A stretch of DNA of 37,045 nucleotides, from positions 1 to 37,045 of the forward strand of contig VBIW01000055.1 in NCBI GenBank assembly GCA_005880915.1. Reading direction: 5' to 3'. How positions within the stretch are numbered: the stretch's first letter is position 1; each line of letters begins with the position of its first letter. This DNA is from Chloroflexota bacterium (lineage in GTDB: Bacteria; Chloroflexota; Dormibacteria; Dormibacterales; Dormibacteraceae). This document shows positions 1 through 8,170 of the stretch, piece after piece. Under the pieces are notes generated by a model, which ran no database searches, was not told the DNA's origin, and was given only the letters and a program-made list of their open reading frames with translations. The position numbers were made by a program, and so were the translations under genes.

Positions 1-654
1 CGGCGAGAGCAAGCTCACCAGGATCTTGCCCTTCCCAGAGTTGACCAGGCGCGAGATGGTCGGGAACGTGGTCATCCCGGCGACGATCTTCTTCTGCTGG
101 ATGGCGGCGATGAAGGTGTCGCCTGCACCGACCGCCACGTAGTGCGCGCCGGTGGGGTCGACGCCGGCGCTGCCCAGGATCGCCTGCGTCAGGACGTGAG
201 TGCCCGAACCGATGTCGGTCACTCCGAGGTTCTTCCCTGCTAGGTCCTTGGCCGACGAGATGTTGGTCAGGGACGCATCCACGACCTCGGCCTCACCGGG
301 AGCGATGCCGAACTGGCATATGGTCTCGATCTTCTTGCCCAATGTGTTGAGCACCATGGGGTGCACATACGCGCCGGACCCTGCGTCGACGTTGCCGGCG
401 ACGACCTCTTCCTCCGAGGCCTGTCCCGAGCCTTCATCGATCAGCGTCACATCGAGGTGCTGGTCTTTGAAGTAGCCGAGGCGCTGGGCGAGCATGTTCG
501 GCAGATAGATCTGCTTGTTCAGGCCGCCGACCATGATCTTCAGCGAAACCGTCTGAACGCTCCCGGTGCTCGGGGCAGGGGAGCTGCCGCACGCAGCCAG
601 CACCACGAGCGCCGCGATGCCTGCATAGATTCGATTGCCACCACCAAACCGCAT
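1..654 (-). CDS. ABC transporter substrate-binding lipoprotein (SsuA/NMT1-like), 3' end outside window
   Basis: The frame is open from an ATG at 654 to the window edge (218 codons, C-terminus missing). The N-terminus is a lipoprotein signal: a short basic start, a hydrophobic core and the lipobox VLAAC with the lipidated Cys at residue 22. The mature part begins with a motif typical of NMT1/SsuA-type periplasmic binding proteins (NKQIYLPNMLAQRLGYFKDQ) and contains GVTDIGSGTH, matching the ligand-binding region of that fold. It should capture a small organic solute (sulfonate, taurine, nitrate or pyrimidine-like) outside the membrane and deliver it to the permease encoded 14 bp upstream in the same operon. 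The substrate cannot be told from sequence. Family confidence is high, specificity unknown. Confidence 0.88.
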   Translation of the reverse strand, partial: MRFGGGNRIYAGIAALVVLAACGSSPAPSTGSVQTVSLKIMVGGLNKQIYLPNMLAQRLGYFKDQHLDVTLIDEGSGQASEEEVVAGNVDAGSGAYVHPMVLNTLGKKIETICQFGIAPGEAEVVDASLTNISSAKDLAGKNLGVTDIGSGTHVLTQAILGSAGVDPTGAHYVAVGAGDTFIAAIQQKKIVAGMTTFPTISRLVNSGKGKILVSLLSP

Positions 655-668
655 GCGCCGTTCCTCCT

Positions 669-1565
669 TCAAATCCTTGTCTCCGTGGCGACCGGCGGCC
701 GCCACTTGATCAAGCGGTTCTCGAGCGCTGTGATCAACGCCTCTGCCACCAGCGCCATGGCAGCCAGGAGCGCCATGCCGGCGAAGACGCCGGCCGCATC
801 AAAGTTGTTCTTGGCGGCGTAGATGAGCTCACCGACTCCCGCCGTGGCACCGAACAGCTCGCCCACCACCGCGCCCACCAGTGCCAGCCCGAAGCTCGTA
901 TGCAGGCTCGCCACGATCCACGAGAGGGCCGACGGGATGATGATCTCCGTTGTCAGGCGCCGGTTGTCCGCGCCCAGGATTCGGGCGTTTGCGATCAGGT
1001 TGCGGTCCACTTCCCGCACGCCCTGGAAGGCATTGAAGAAGACGACAAAGAAAACGAGCACACCCGCGGTGGCGATCTTGGATCTGATGTCGAGGCCGAG
1101 CGAGATCGCAAACAGCGCTCCGACCACCACGCGTGGGATTGCGTTCGCCCCTTTGATGTAAGGACCGAGCACGTCAGCGAGAAGTCGGTTGCGCCCGAGC
1201 ACGACGCCAAACACCACGCCGAGGATCGCGCCGACGAAGAATCCTCCGACCGTCTCCTCCATCGTGGTCAGGACCTGGTCCCACAGCGGCCCGAGGTCGG
1301 TGCCCTGGGTGATCCAGGCCCAGAGCTTGGCCACGATATCGGCCGGCTGCGACCAGAAGAACTTGTCGATCACGCCAACGCGTGCGCCGAGCTCCCAACC
1401 GCCGAGCACCACAACGGCCACAAGAAGGCGCAGCCCCAGCACGGTGACCTGCCGCCGCCGCGCATCGCGTCGGCGCCTCGCCGCAAGATCGGCCAATGGC
1501 CGGCCGGGCCGGCTGATCTCGGCCTCGGCGGACACGCTAAGCCGCGCCGCGCTTCTGACGCTCAT
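669..1565 (-). CDS. ABC transporter permease (SsuC/TauC-like)
   Basis: This 298-residue inner-membrane permease has a basic cytoplasmic N-terminus of about 40 residues followed by about six hydrophobic segments. The EAA-loop region (NARILGADNRRLTTEIIIPS) near residues 195-215 is the docking site for the ATPase and matches the BPD_transp_1 family of the nitrate/sulfonate/taurine group. The start at 1565 overlaps the end of the upstream ATPase gene by 29 bp, so a slightly later start is possible. The gene sits between the ATPase and the binding-protein gene in one operon, the usual set for SsuABC-like importers. Nothing in the sequence defines the solute. Confidence 0.9.
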   Translation of the reverse strand: MSVRSAARLSVSAEAEISRPGRPLADLAARRRRDARRRQVTVLGLRLLVAVVVLGGWELGARVGVIDKFFWSQPADIVAKLWAWITQGTDLGPLWDQVLTTMEETVGGFFVGAILGVVFGVVLGRNRLLADVLGPYIKGANAIPRVVVGALFAISLGLDIRSKIATAGVLVFFVVFFNAFQGVREVDRNLIANARILGADNRRLTTEIIIPSALSWIVASLHTSFGLALVGAVVGELFGATAGVGELIYAAKNNFDAAGVFAGMALLAAMALVAEALITALENRLIKWRPPVATETRI

Positions 1566-2340
1566 AGCTCACCAACACCTCGTCTTTGAGGTCCTTCCAG
1601 ATCTCCTCATAGATCTCGACGAAGCGTGGGTTGAAACGGATCTCGGCAACGTTGCGTGGCCGCGGCAGGTCGACCTTGTAGTTGCTCTTCACGGTGCCCG
1701 GTCCCGCGGTGATCACGAAAACACGGTCGCTGAGCGAGATCGCCTCCTCCAGGTCGTGCGTGACGAAAACGACAGAGGCCGAGCTCGCGGACCAAAGCCC
1801 CAGCAGCTCGTTTTCCATCAGGGCGCGGGTCTGCACGTCGAGCGCGCTGAACGGCTCGTCCATGAGAAGGATGCGGGGGCCGTTGATCAGGCTCTGCGCG
1901 AGCGCGACGCGCTTGCGCATGCCGCCCGACAGCTGGTACGGATAGCGGTCCTCGAAACCGGCGAGCCCCACGCGTGCGATCCATTCCCGGGCCTTGTCGC
2001 GCGCGTCGCGGTGTGATGTGCCGCGATAGCGCGGCCCCGCGGCCACGTTTTCGAGCACGGTCTTCCACGGAAAGAGGGCGTCGGCCTGGAACACATACCC
2101 GATGCCGTCCGCGATGCCGTTCACCGGCTGGCCGAAGACCTCCACCTCGCCCTCGCTCGCAGGTTCCAAGCCTGAGATGAGACCCAGCGTGGTCGACTTG
2201 CCGCACCCGGTGGGGCCGACCACCGCGCAGAACTCGCCAGGCTGGATCGTCATGTCGAGGTCTCGAAGCGCGGTGAACACGGCGCCCGAAGGCGTGAGGA
2301 ACCGCTTGGTGACGCCGCGAAGCTCGATGGCCGGGGCCAT
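1537..2340 (-). CDS. ABC transporter ATP-binding protein (SsuB/TauB-like)
   Basis: This is the cytoplasmic ATPase that powers the SsuC-like permease downstream. It has a Walker A (GPTGCGKST), a Q-loop (YVFQADALFPWKTV), the signature LSGGMRKRVALAQ, a Walker B (ILLMDEPFSALD) and the switch His (FVTHDLEEAI), all typical of the nitrate/sulfonate/taurine subfamily. I chose the ATG at 2340 because family proteins begin just before the IELRGVTKRF strand; an in-frame ATG at 2373 would add 11 residues. It is the first gene of the operon and diverges from a two-component system, so its promoter lies in the roughly 120-bp gap before 2461 if both later starts are right. Confidence 0.9.
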   Translation of the reverse strand: MAPAIELRGVTKRFLTPSGAVFTALRDLDMTIQPGEFCAVVGPTGCGKSTTLGLISGLEPASEGEVEVFGQPVNGIADGIGYVFQADALFPWKTVLENVAAGPRYRGTSHRDARDKAREWIARVGLAGFEDRYPYQLSGGMRKRVALAQSLINGPRILLMDEPFSALDVQTRALMENELLGLWSASSASVVFVTHDLEEAISLSDRVFVITAGPGTVKSNYKVDLPRPRNVAEIRFNPRFVEIYEEIWKDLKDEVLVSYERQKRGAA

Positions 2341-2460
2341 ATCAGCTGACTGTGCCCGCCGATCGGGCTCCATTCAAGTCATGCGGTCGTTGTGGCCGTT
2401 TTGGTCGTTTTGGTCGCCGGCGAACTCGTGCGGTCCGTACTAGGATCGGTAGACCAAGCC

Positions 2461-4065
2461 TTGAAGACCCGGCTCCCGCTCGCCTACCAGATCCTGGGCT
2501 TCCAGGTCGCGATCATCCTGGTCTCAGCCTTGATCGGGGCCGCGGCCGCCGTCTGGCAGGCAAGCCAGGAGCTGGACCGCCAGTCAGAACAGCGCTCGCT
2601 CGCGATCGCCGAGTCGGTCGCCGACAACGCCACTATCCAGAATGGACTGCTCACGGGCGATCCTCAAGCCGGCATCCAGCAAGCCGCCGAGCAGGTCCGT
2701 CGCTCGACCGGCGCGAGCTACGTGGTCGTCACGGACGCTGGCGGAATTCGTTACTCCCACCCAAATCCAGCCCTCATCGGCAAGCCCGTGGACGAGAACC
2801 CGGCTTCCGTCCTTGCAGGCCGGCCCTGGGTCGGCGTGCAGCAGGGCACGCTCGGCCTCTCGGCGCGGGGCAAGGCGCCGATCTTCTACCAGGGCAAGGT
2901 CATAGGCATGGTCTCGGTCGGATTTCCCGAACCGGCTCTTGGCCAGCGGTTGCTGAGCGAGCTGCCGGGCTTTGCGACCACATTGCTTCCCTCACTCGCG
3001 ATAGGCGTCATCGCCTCGTGGCTCCTCGCGTCGCGGTTGAAACGGCAGACCTTCGGCCTCGAACCCTACGAGATCGCGGGTCTTCTCGAGGAGCGAGAGG
3101 CAAGCCTCCAGGGCATCCACGAGGGAGCGGTGGCCACCGACCGCAACGGCATCATCACGCTCGCCAACGACGAGGCGCGTCGCCTTCTCGCGCTGCCGGC
3201 CGACTGCGTCGGGCGAAGGGTCGCGCAGGTCCTTCCGCAAGGCCGGCTGCTGAAGTTTCTTTCAGGCGGCCTGAACGACGAGGACGAGGTCCTGCTGGCG
3301 GGAGAGCGCGTGCTGGTGGCGAGCCGCCGCGCAATCGTCGTCCGAGGTCAGACGATCGGCCACGTTGCGACGCTTCGCGACACGACCGAGCTCACGGGCC
3401 TGGCCCGTGGTCTCGGCGTCGAGAGCCTCACCGACGCGCTGCGTGCCCAGGCCCACGAGTTCGCCAACCGGCTTCACACCATCGCAGGGCTCATGCAGGT
3501 CGGCCGTCCCGAGGAGGCCATGAAGCTCATCGCGCAGACCTCCGGGCTGCACCAGGAGCTCACCGAGTCGCTGCTGGAACGTGTCGGCGACCCGGTGCTC
3601 GGCGCGCTGCTGCTGGCCAAGGCGGCGATCGCGTCGGAACGGGGAATCGAGCTTCGCGTCAGCGATGACACCGTGATGACCCGAAGCAACGCCGGGCGCG
3701 AGCAGGGGCCGCCTCTGCTGGACAGCGAGGACCTCATCACCCTGCTCGGCAACCTGATCGACAACGCCCTCGACGCGGCCGCAGCTTCGGACGATCGCTG
3801 GGTTAGCGTGTCGGTGACCGAGCAAGATGGCGAGCTGGTGATCAAAGTCCACGACTCCGGCTCAGGTGTACCCGAAGGCGTGGACGGCCAGATCTTCCAG
3901 GAAGGCTTCAGCACGAAGATGGGCCCCAACCGCAAGCGGCGGGGCTTCGGCCTCGCGCTTGTGCGCCAGGTCGTCCGCCGCAATGGCGGCGAGGTCAGCG
4001 TAGCCAACGAAGGCGGCGCGATGTTCACAGTTCGTTTGCCGCTCAAGCTGGCGGCGGCGCGATGA
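2461..4065 (+). CDS. CitA/DcuS-family sensor histidine kinase
   Basis: A membrane sensor kinase with a transmembrane segment near the N-terminus (LGFQVAIILVSALIGAAAAV), an extracytoplasmic PDC-like domain, a second TM segment around 2980-3030, a PAS domain (ATDRNGIITLANDEARRLL), a SpoOB-type dimerisation helix carrying the phospho-acceptor His (AHEFANRLHTI; His codon at 3454) and a HATPase_c domain (NLIDNALDAA; GFGLALVRQVV). This is the architecture of kinases sensing citrate, C4-dicarboxylates or similar acids. The TTG at 2461 directly precedes the first basic/TM stretch and has a TAGGAT -10-like box at 2441; a GTG at 2392 would add 23 residues. It is coupled by ATGA overlap to the response regulator and diverges from the ABC importer, its likely target. 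Confidence 0.87.
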   Translation: MKTRLPLAYQILGFQVAIILVSALIGAAAAVWQASQELDRQSEQRSLAIAESVADNATIQNGLLTGDPQAGIQQAAEQVRRSTGASYVVVTDAGGIRYSHPNPALIGKPVDENPASVLAGRPWVGVQQGTLGLSARGKAPIFYQGKVIGMVSVGFPEPALGQRLLSELPGFATTLLPSLAIGVIASWLLASRLKRQTFGLEPYEIAGLLEEREASLQGIHEGAVATDRNGIITLANDEARRLLALPADCVGRRVAQVLPQGRLLKFLSGGLNDEDEVLLAGERVLVASRRAIVVRGQTIGHVATLRDTTELTGLARGLGVESLTDALRAQAHEFANRLHTIAGLMQVGRPEEAMKLIAQTSGLHQELTESLLERVGDPVLGALLLAKAAIASERGIELRVSDDTVMTRSNAGREQGPPLLDSEDLITLLGNLIDNALDAAAASDDRWVSVSVTEQDGELVIKVHDSGSGVPEGVDGQIFQEGFSTKMGPNRKRRGFGLALVRQVVRRNGGEVSVANEGGAMFTVRLPLKLAAAR

Positions 4066-4751
4066 TCCGCACTCTTGTCGTCGACGACGACTTTCGCGTG
4101 GCGGACCTGCACTGTGCCTACGTCGATCGCGTCCCAGGCTTCCGGGTCGTGGGCCGAGCGCATTCGGGCGCGGCGGCGCTGGAGAAAGTCGATCAGCTCG
4201 AGCCCGAGCTGGTGCTGCTGGACATTTACCTTCCCGACATCTCAGGCCTGGATGTTCTCCAGCGACTGCGTGAAGATCATGTGGCCCCGGTCGACGTCAT
4301 CGCGATCACCGCGGCGCGCGACATCGAAAGCCTTCGCGCGGCGATGCGCGGCGGCGTTGTCCATTACCTCATCAAACCATTCTTGTTCCCGACCTTCGAG
4401 GAGAAGCTGCTCTCCTACGCGGCGGCGCGCGAGCGAATGACTCGCCTCGACCGCGCCGAGCAGGGCGACGTCGACCGCATCTTCGGCACCCTGCGCACGG
4501 CGCGGACAGAGGCGCTGCCCAAGGGCCTTTCCGATGCGACGCTCGAGCTCATCATCCAGGCGCTCGGCCGGTCACAGTCGGGGTTGCCCGCGGCGCTCGT
4601 CGCCGACGAGGCAGGAGTGAGCCGGGTCACTGCGCGGAGGTACCTCGACCACCTGTGCCAGCTCGGTCGCGTCGAGCTGACCATGCGCTACGGCGGCCCC
4701 GGCCGCCCAGAGCACCGCTACCGGCTGGTGACGACCTCAGTCGGCTCCTGA
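4062..4751 (+). CDS. CitB/DcuR-family response regulator
   Basis: This 229-residue regulator has an N-terminal receiver domain with acidic pocket DDD at 8-10, phospho-acceptor Asp54 in LLDIYLPD, and Lys105 in YLIKPF. A linker leads to a C-terminal HTH (LVADEAGVSRVTARRYLDHL), the arrangement of CitB/DcuR/MalR-type regulators rather than OmpR or NarL types. Its ATG overlaps the kinase stop codon (ATGA), so the two are translated as a pair. The likely target is the divergent ABC importer operon at 1-2340; this follows from position only. The next gene is convergent and only 4 bp away. Confidence 0.9.
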   Translation: MIRTLVVDDDFRVADLHCAYVDRVPGFRVVGRAHSGAAALEKVDQLEPELVLLDIYLPDISGLDVLQRLREDHVAPVDVIAITAARDIESLRAAMRGGVVHYLIKPFLFPTFEEKLLSYAAARERMTRLDRAEQGDVDRIFGTLRTARTEALPKGLSDATLELIIQALGRSQSGLPAALVADEAGVSRVTARRYLDHLCQLGRVELTMRYGGPGRPEHRYRLVTTSVGS

Positions 4752-4755
4752 GCCA

Positions 4756-5091
4756 TCAGTGGAGCCGCGCTCCGCTCGCGACGCCGGGTGACGAGGGCAT
4801 GCCGATGTTGCCGTGGCCGGTGGGAAGGAGCCCTGTGGCGTTGGCGACGATGAGGCCGACCAGGACCAGTACGTCGGCCAGGAGGAAAAGGCCGACGATG
4901 TCCCAATCCACACGGTTGGCCAGCGCGAGCCAGCCAGGCGCGCTGAGCGCCCCCTCCGGTGCCCAGCCGCAGATCGGGCATCGACCCTGCGTGTAGCGAG
5001 GGTCAAAGCTCCACCGGTCCGCTTCGCAGAAGGCGCGCGTGGGCCGGTGCCGGGTCTGCTTCACGCGGGGCAGGCGGAGCCTCGCGATCAA
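4756..5091 (-). CDS. Small zinc-ribbon membrane protein, unknown function
   Basis: The product is about 111 residues. The N-terminal half is basic and has one Cys in TRAFCEADRW plus a CxxC in GRCPICGW, a possible half zinc ribbon. Two hydrophobic stretches follow (DIVGLFLLADVLVLVGLIVANATG and a weaker one before it). The chosen start is TTG at 5091, whose TTGA overlaps the stop of the upstream gene; GTG at 5064 is an alternative that would leave a 23-bp gap. A longer frame back to 5148 runs inside the neighbour and is less likely. It is the last gene of the liv-like operon. I do not recognise the family. Confidence 0.6.
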   Translation of the reverse strand: MIARLRLPRVKQTRHRPTRAFCEADRWSFDPRYTQGRCPICGWAPEGALSAPGWLALANRVDWDIVGLFLLADVLVLVGLIVANATGLLPTGHGNIGMPSSPGVASGARLH

Positions 5092-6473
5092 GGCGACAGA
5101 ACCTCGTCCGGAATGCGCTCTGCGGGCGTGGTGCGGGCCCAGATCCATGCTGCCGCTGAAGCCAGCAGAAGTGCCTCGAGGGTGAGGAACATGAAGGCGA
5201 GCGGGATCCGGTTGGCCGCGAGCGCGGCGCCCAGCTGGGCCGCCGGCGTCCCCGAACCGTTGATGCCGCTCGTGTCACCGAAGCCGCCGAAATCGCCGCC
5301 GCCGAATCCGCCACCGAAACCGCCAAACCCGCCGAAGCCGAAGGCCGCTCCGGCCGATCCGACCTGAAGGTCCGCAAATCCTTCACCGAGGATGTACTCC
5401 GCGCTCTGTGTCGGCACGCCAGGACCCGGCGACGGATGCGTGACCATCACGTGCATCCCGGTGGCCCATATCTGCACGTGGCTCCCGTCGACGGTCTTGG
5501 TCGGCGCGACAGTCCACAGCTTGATGTAGGTCACGTCGACCTTGGGGACGCAGCCACCGGTCGATGTCGAGCCGCCGGACGAGCCGCCGGATGAGCCGCC
5601 GCTCGACCCTCCAGAGCCGCCGCCGATTGGCAGTGGCGGCAGCGGGTTCGAGGGTGGTGGAGGCAGTGCAGGTGGCTGGACGACCGGAAGCTTCGGCCCG
5701 GATGGGCACGGGACCGTGTGCTGGTCGGTGACCGTGACGCCCTGGTCGTTGACGCTGACAGGTTGGCCGTTGGCCGTGACCTGGCCGCCCTGCACGTGCG
5801 CGTCGCCACCGGCGCTCGCGAGCGTGCCGCTGGCGGTGACGTCGACGACGATCTTGCTCACCTTCACCGTCCCGACGGTGAAGCTGTCCACCTCTGAGTG
5901 CGTGATTACGGTGAGGGTTCCACCGGAGTCGATCACCGTGTTCGTCTGGCCAAACGCGCCGTTGAACGGCTGCGTGCCGCCGCCCGCGTTGTAGGCAGAC
6001 GCGTTCGCGCTCAGCTGCGCCGCATCGGCGTCGGCCCGTGGCCCGCCGTCACAGCCGTTGCACTGATCGATGTGTCCATGCGACGGGCCGGGATACGTCG
6101 CCTTGGCGTAAGGGACCTGGTTGTTCGGGTTCTGGCAGACCTGCGGCGGAGGCGGCGAGCTGCCCGAGTTGCTGCAGCCCTGGTTGTACTGAGATCCCGC
6201 CGTAGCTGCGGCCGGACCGCTGTCCGAATAGGTCGCGACCGCCGTCGACGACGGGCTGGCATCCTGCTGCACCTCCGCCATCGGATAGCGGTTGTTGACC
6301 GCGCCGTTCTGGAAGTTCGGGAACGCGTCGCTGCCCCCTATCGCGTGCACGCCGGCGGCGTAGCCGTAGCTCGTGTAGCTGGACGGGGTGTCGGCCAGCA
6401 CAAACGCAGGGACCAGCACGACCGACGCGACCGCCAGCACGAGACAGTTCAACGCGAGGAAGAGCTTTCTCAT
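5088..6473 (-). CDS. Secreted, C-terminally membrane-anchored Gly/Ser-rich protein, unknown
   Basis: This 461-residue protein starts with a clear Sec signal peptide (residues 1-27, cleavage likely after VLA) and ends with one hydrophobic helix (IPLAFMFLTLEALLLASAAA) followed by a short charged tail, the layout of a type I cell-surface protein. The middle has a Thr/Val-rich beta-like region (VKVSKIVVDVTASGTL) with several Cys, a Pro-rich stretch, a GGSSGG repeat linker (about 285-310) and a second Gly/Phe-rich segment (about 375-398). Its ATG overlaps the stop of the fused LivG-LivF gene (ATGA), so it is co-translated with the importer. An envelope or accessory solute-capture role is possible but unproven. 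No family recognised. Confidence 0.75.
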   Translation of the reverse strand: MRKLFLALNCLVLAVASVVLVPAFVLADTPSSYTSYGYAAGVHAIGGSDAFPNFQNGAVNNRYPMAEVQQDASPSSTAVATYSDSGPAAATAGSQYNQGCSNSGSSPPPPQVCQNPNNQVPYAKATYPGPSHGHIDQCNGCDGGPRADADAAQLSANASAYNAGGGTQPFNGAFGQTNTVIDSGGTLTVITHSEVDSFTVGTVKVSKIVVDVTASGTLASAGGDAHVQGGQVTANGQPVSVNDQGVTVTDQHTVPCPSGPKLPVVQPPALPPPPSNPLPPLPIGGGSGGSSGGSSGGSSGGSTSTGGCVPKVDVTYIKLWTVAPTKTVDGSHVQIWATGMHVMVTHPSPGPGVPTQSAEYILGEGFADLQVGSAGAAFGFGGFGGFGGGFGGGDFGGFGDTSGINGSGTPAAQLGAALAANRIPLAFMFLTLEALLLASAAAWIWARTTPAERIPDEVLSP

Positions 6474-8170
6474 TGATGGTCCACCTTTTCGAGGAGTTCG
6501 ACCACGACCGCGCCCGCCGGGCGGTTCTCCGTCTCGGCGCGCTGCTCGAGCGCGCGCTTGACCTTGGCCGGAACACGCACCGACACGATCTCCATGAGAG
6601 CGGGGTCGACGCGGTGTCCGTTGCCGTTGGCCGACGCGATCGCGGCCGCGTCGACGGCGGTGCCGAGGTAAGAGCCGGCGACCAGCTTCCGGTCGCTGCG
6701 CAATTCGACCGCCGGCCCGCTGAGGCCGATCGTGCCGTGCTCGAAAACATACGCCCGGTCCGCGACGTCGAGCGCGGACTCGACGAACTGCTCGACGAGG
6801 AGCACGGCAATGCCCTCGTCACGGAACACACGAATTATCTCGAACAGCTGTCGCACCACCGTCGGGGCGAGGCCCTGCGACATCTCGTCGATCATCACGA
6901 GCCGAGGATCGGAAAGAATCGCACGCGCAAGCGCCACCATCTGCTGCTCACCGCCGGACAGAGTGCCGACGAGCTGGTTTCGTCGCTCGCGCAGCTTGGG
7001 GAAGAGCTTGAACGCAGGCGAGATATCGACCTCGCGGCCGGCCGTGTTGGACACGAGCCGCAGCGTGTCCTCCACCGACAGGTTCGGAAACAGGCCGCGG
7101 CCTTCTGGGATGTGGATCAAGCCGCGCTTCGAGATGCGCTCTGCGGTGCTCCCGGTCACGTCCTTGCCCGCGAACATGACGCGGCCGGCGCGAGGATGGA
7201 TCATCCCGGATATGGCCCGCAGGGTGGTGGTCTTGCCCGCCCCGTTGGCGCCGATGCACGCGACGACTTCACCAGGACGGACGGTCAAGTTGATATCGCG
7301 GATGACCTCGAGGCCACCGTAGCCCGCGGCCAGCTTGCTCACCTCGAGCAGCGGTCGTTCGTCCCTCTTCGCCGTAGCGACTGTCTGGACCTCGCCCGTC
7401 AGCTTCTTCGACTCCTCGCCGAGATAAGCCGCGATGACCTTGGGGTCGTTGCGGATGGCAGACGGCTCGCCCCTTGCCAGCATCTTGCCGAAGTCGAGGA
7501 CGTAAACGTAGTCGCACACGCGCATGACAAGGCTCATGTCGTGGTCGACGAGCAGCATCGAAACGTGGAACCTCTGCCGCACCGCGTGCAGCACCTCGGC
7601 GAGATGCGCGGTCTCCTGCGCGTCAAGTCCGGCTGCGGGCTCGTCGAGGAGCACGAGCCGCGGCCGCATCGCGAGGGCGCGGGCGAGCTCCACGCGGCGC
7701 TGGATGCCGGCCGGCAGATCGCCGGCGATGGTCCGCGCGTAGCGGTCCAGGTCGAGCACATGCAGGATCGCTCGCGCGCGCTCTTGCGACGCACGCTCTG
7801 CGAAGCCCGAGAACGGAAGGTAGAGCGCGTCACTGAACGTGTTGCGCTTGCCCAGGGCGTCCATCGGCACGATCAGGTTCTCCTCCACTGTCATGGAGCC
7901 CCATAGCTGCAGGTTTTGAAAAGTCCGAGCGACCCCGAGTCGCGCGCGCTCATGCACCGGCGCGTAAGTCAGGGAATGAGTGTCGAAATAGATCGACCCT
8001 GTGTCCGGCCGGACAACACCGGAGATGCAGTTGAAGAGCGTGGTCTTGCCCGCACCGTTCGGCCCGATGAGGCCGAGGATCTCACCGCGGTTGAGGTCGA
8101 GCGACACCTTGTCGAGGGCGACGATGCCGCCGAACCGCACGGTCAGGTCGCGCACGCGAAGCATCGTCAT
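6470..8170 (-). CDS. Fused LivG-LivF ABC ATPase with ribbon-helix-helix-like tail
   Basis: One continuous 566-residue frame holds two complete ABC ATPase domains. Residues 1-255 are LivG-like: Walker A GPNGAGKTT at 36-44, signature LPAGIQRRVELARA, Walker B LVLLDEPAAGLD, switch LLVDHDM. Residues 275-512 are LivF-like: Walker A GANGAGKTT, IPEGRGLFPNL, signature LSGGEQQMVALARA, Walker B LVMIDEMSQGLAP, where Met replaces the usual Pro. Residues about 535-566 (IVSVRVPAKVKRALEQRAE) resemble a ribbon-helix-helix strand-helix unit. The usual arrangement is two separate proteins. The ATG at 8170 overlaps the livM stop; a longer upstream frame to 8800 is only the shadow of livM. It energises LivH/LivM import. 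Confidence 0.88.
   Translation of the reverse strand: MTMLRVRDLTVRFGGIVALDKVSLDLNRGEILGLIGPNGAGKTTLFNCISGVVRPDTGSIYFDTHSLTYAPVHERARLGVARTFQNLQLWGSMTVEENLIVPMDALGKRNTFSDALYLPFSGFAERASQERARAILHVLDLDRYARTIAGDLPAGIQRRVELARALAMRPRLVLLDEPAAGLDAQETAHLAEVLHAVRQRFHVSMLLVDHDMSLVMRVCDYVYVLDFGKMLARGEPSAIRNDPKVIAAYLGEESKKLTGEVQTVATAKRDERPLLEVSKLAAGYGGLEVIRDINLTVRPGEVVACIGANGAGKTTTLRAISGMIHPRAGRVMFAGKDVTGSTAERISKRGLIHIPEGRGLFPNLSVEDTLRLVSNTAGREVDISPAFKLFPKLRERRNQLVGTLSGGEQQMVALARAILSDPRLVMIDEMSQGLAPTVVRQLFEIIRVFRDEGIAVLLVEQFVESALDVADRAYVFEHGTIGLSGPAVELRSDRKLVAGSYLGTAVDAAAIASANGNGHRVDPALMEIVSVRVPAKVKRALEQRAETENRPAGAVVVELLEKVDHQ

Noticed and set aside
2352..3668. Long 438-codon frame on the + strand
   Set aside because: Arg/Gly/Pro-rich shadow of the sensor kinase in another frame, with no domain.
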